Source of the DNA: an uncultured Porphyromonadaceae bacterium
GTDB lineage: Bacteria; Bacteroidota; Bacteroidia; Bacteroidales; Muribaculaceae
Assembly: GCA_947649495.1 (NCBI GenBank)
Contig: CANSRU010000002.1
Span: forward strand, 62,001-126,000
Length of the DNA: 64,000 bases
Direction of reading: 5' to 3'
In this document: positions 63,456 through 64,000 of the stretch, piece after piece
Layout: every line of letters starts with the position of its first letter
Numbering within the stretch: position 1 is the first letter of the stretch
Program-made: the position numbers and the translations under genes
The notes under the pieces: model-generated
Told to the model about the DNA's origin: nothing
Databases searched by the model: none
What the model saw: the letters and a program-made list of their open reading frames with translations, nothing else

Positions 63456-63486
63456 AAATTAGTATAACATACACATTAAAATATAT

Positions 63487-64000
63487 ATGAATCCGAAATA
63501 TAAAAGAGTGCTTCTGAAATTGAGTGGTGAATCGCTCATGGGGCATCAGGGTTACGGCATAGACCGCGTGCGTCTTGACGAGTATGCATCACAGATAGCC
63601 GAAATAGTGCGCCTCGGTGTGGAGGTTGGCATTGTGATAGGCGGTGGCAATATATTCCGTGGTCTTCAAGGTGCGGCCAAAGGTTTCGACCGGGTTAAGG
63701 GCGACCAGATGGGCATGCTTGCCACAACCATCAATTCGTTGGCTCTCAGTTCGGCTCTTGAGGCTATCGGGCAGCCGGCCAAGGTGTTCACCGCCATAAA
63801 TATGTTCCCTATCGGTGAGCAATACTCCAACCGCAAGGCAATCGAGGCTATAACTTCAGGTACCGTGGCGATAATGGCAGGTGGTACCGGCAACCCTTTC
63901 TTTACGACCGATACAGGCAGTGCACTGCGTGGTATAGAGATATGTGCTGATGTGATGCTCAAGGGTACCCGTATAGACGGTGTTTACACGGCCGACCCCG
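63487..64000 (+). CDS. pyrH: UMP kinase, partial (cut by window end)
   Basis: The 171 codons seen start M-N-P-K-Y-K-R-V-L-L-K-L-S-G-E-S-L, then G-G-G-N-I-F-R-G, D-Q-M-G-M-L-A-T-T-I-N and G-G-T-G-N-P-F-F-T-T-D-T. This is the amino-acid kinase fold of UMP kinase, which makes UDP. The gene continues past 64000; a full protein is about 236 residues. Confidence 0.95.
   Translation, partial: MNPKYKRVLLKLSGESLMGHQGYGIDRVRLDEYASQIAEIVRLGVEVGIVIGGGNIFRGLQGAAKGFDRVKGDQMGMLATTINSLALSSALEAIGQPAKVFTAINMFPIGEQYSNRKAIEAITSGTVAIMAGGTGNPFFTTDTGSALRGIEICADVMLKGTRIDGVYTADP

Noticed and set aside
1-64000. CRISPR arrays, tRNA or rRNA genes
   Set aside because: No regularly spaced palindromic repeats and no cloverleaf-like sequence were seen in the intergenic gaps. 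A tRNAscan-type search would be decisive.

Overview
The window looks like a chromosomal segment of a gut Bacteroidales bacterium, most likely Muribaculaceae (the family is an inference from gene style). The evidence is many promoters of the Bacteroidota type (TAnnTTTG -7 box), almost no Shine-Dalgarno sequences, lipoproteins whose Cys is followed by an acidic export signal, a DUF2723 glycosyltransferase, a PorZ-like propeller protein, a long signal peptidase I, and a myo-inositol lipid cluster. No tRNA, rRNA, CRISPR array or intact insertion sequence was recognised.

Layout. 1-1.24 kb is a small accessory patch: a DUF4160/DUF2442 gene pair between two copies of an 82-bp hairpin repeat, preceded by a three-copy GAACCC repeat. 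1.3-4.5 kb holds a LolD-type ATPase, three tandem paralogous surface lipoproteins and a DUF3467 protein. 4.5-7 kb has cysS and a DMT exporter. 6.9-9.7 kb is a minus-strand operon pdxJ-exbB-exbD-tonB. 9.8-17 kb (plus) has an orphan ACT-like protein, nadK, a YgjP-type peptidase, DUF2723, a deacetylase and queG. 17.1-26.6 kb (plus) has pdxA and then a lipid headgroup cluster: nucleotidyltransferase, ATP-grasp, pgpA, GtrA, CDP-alcohol phosphatidyltransferase, PAP2 protein, acyltransferase, second CDP-alcohol phosphatidyltransferase, HAD phosphatase and inositol-3-phosphate synthase. 26.8-36.8 kb has a secreted 784-residue protein, a spanin-like lipoprotein, a DMT exporter, a membrane FMN/Fe-S protein with an exported nitroreductase, a LOG protein, DUF4271-hemD-rnpA-yidD-tatD, and upp.

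At about 36.8-37.3 kb there is an AT-rich gap with DnaA-box-like 9-mers. The plus strand is C/A-rich to its left and G/T-rich to its right whatever the gene orientation, as expected at a replication origin. This is the strongest unannotated signal in the window.

To the right (37.3-64 kb) come nadA, leuS, rdgB, porZ-like and a hypothetical gene (plus); dapB-lepB-wbqC-phosphoethanolamine transferase (minus); epimerase, small membrane protein, aroQ, a pyruvate kinase without its C-terminal domain and an O-methyltransferase (plus); an ECF sigma factor (minus); a Na/Pi cotransporter, an orphan response regulator and rnhB (plus); trmB-apbC-radical SAM-LD-carboxypeptidase (minus); and rbfA, a LolC/E-like permease, an SPFH protein and the start of pyrH (plus, cut by the window end).

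Together these are mainly core housekeeping genes. The envelope-lipid island (inositol phospho- and sphingolipids), the envelope electron-transfer pair and the accessory repeat patch are the parts most worth attention.
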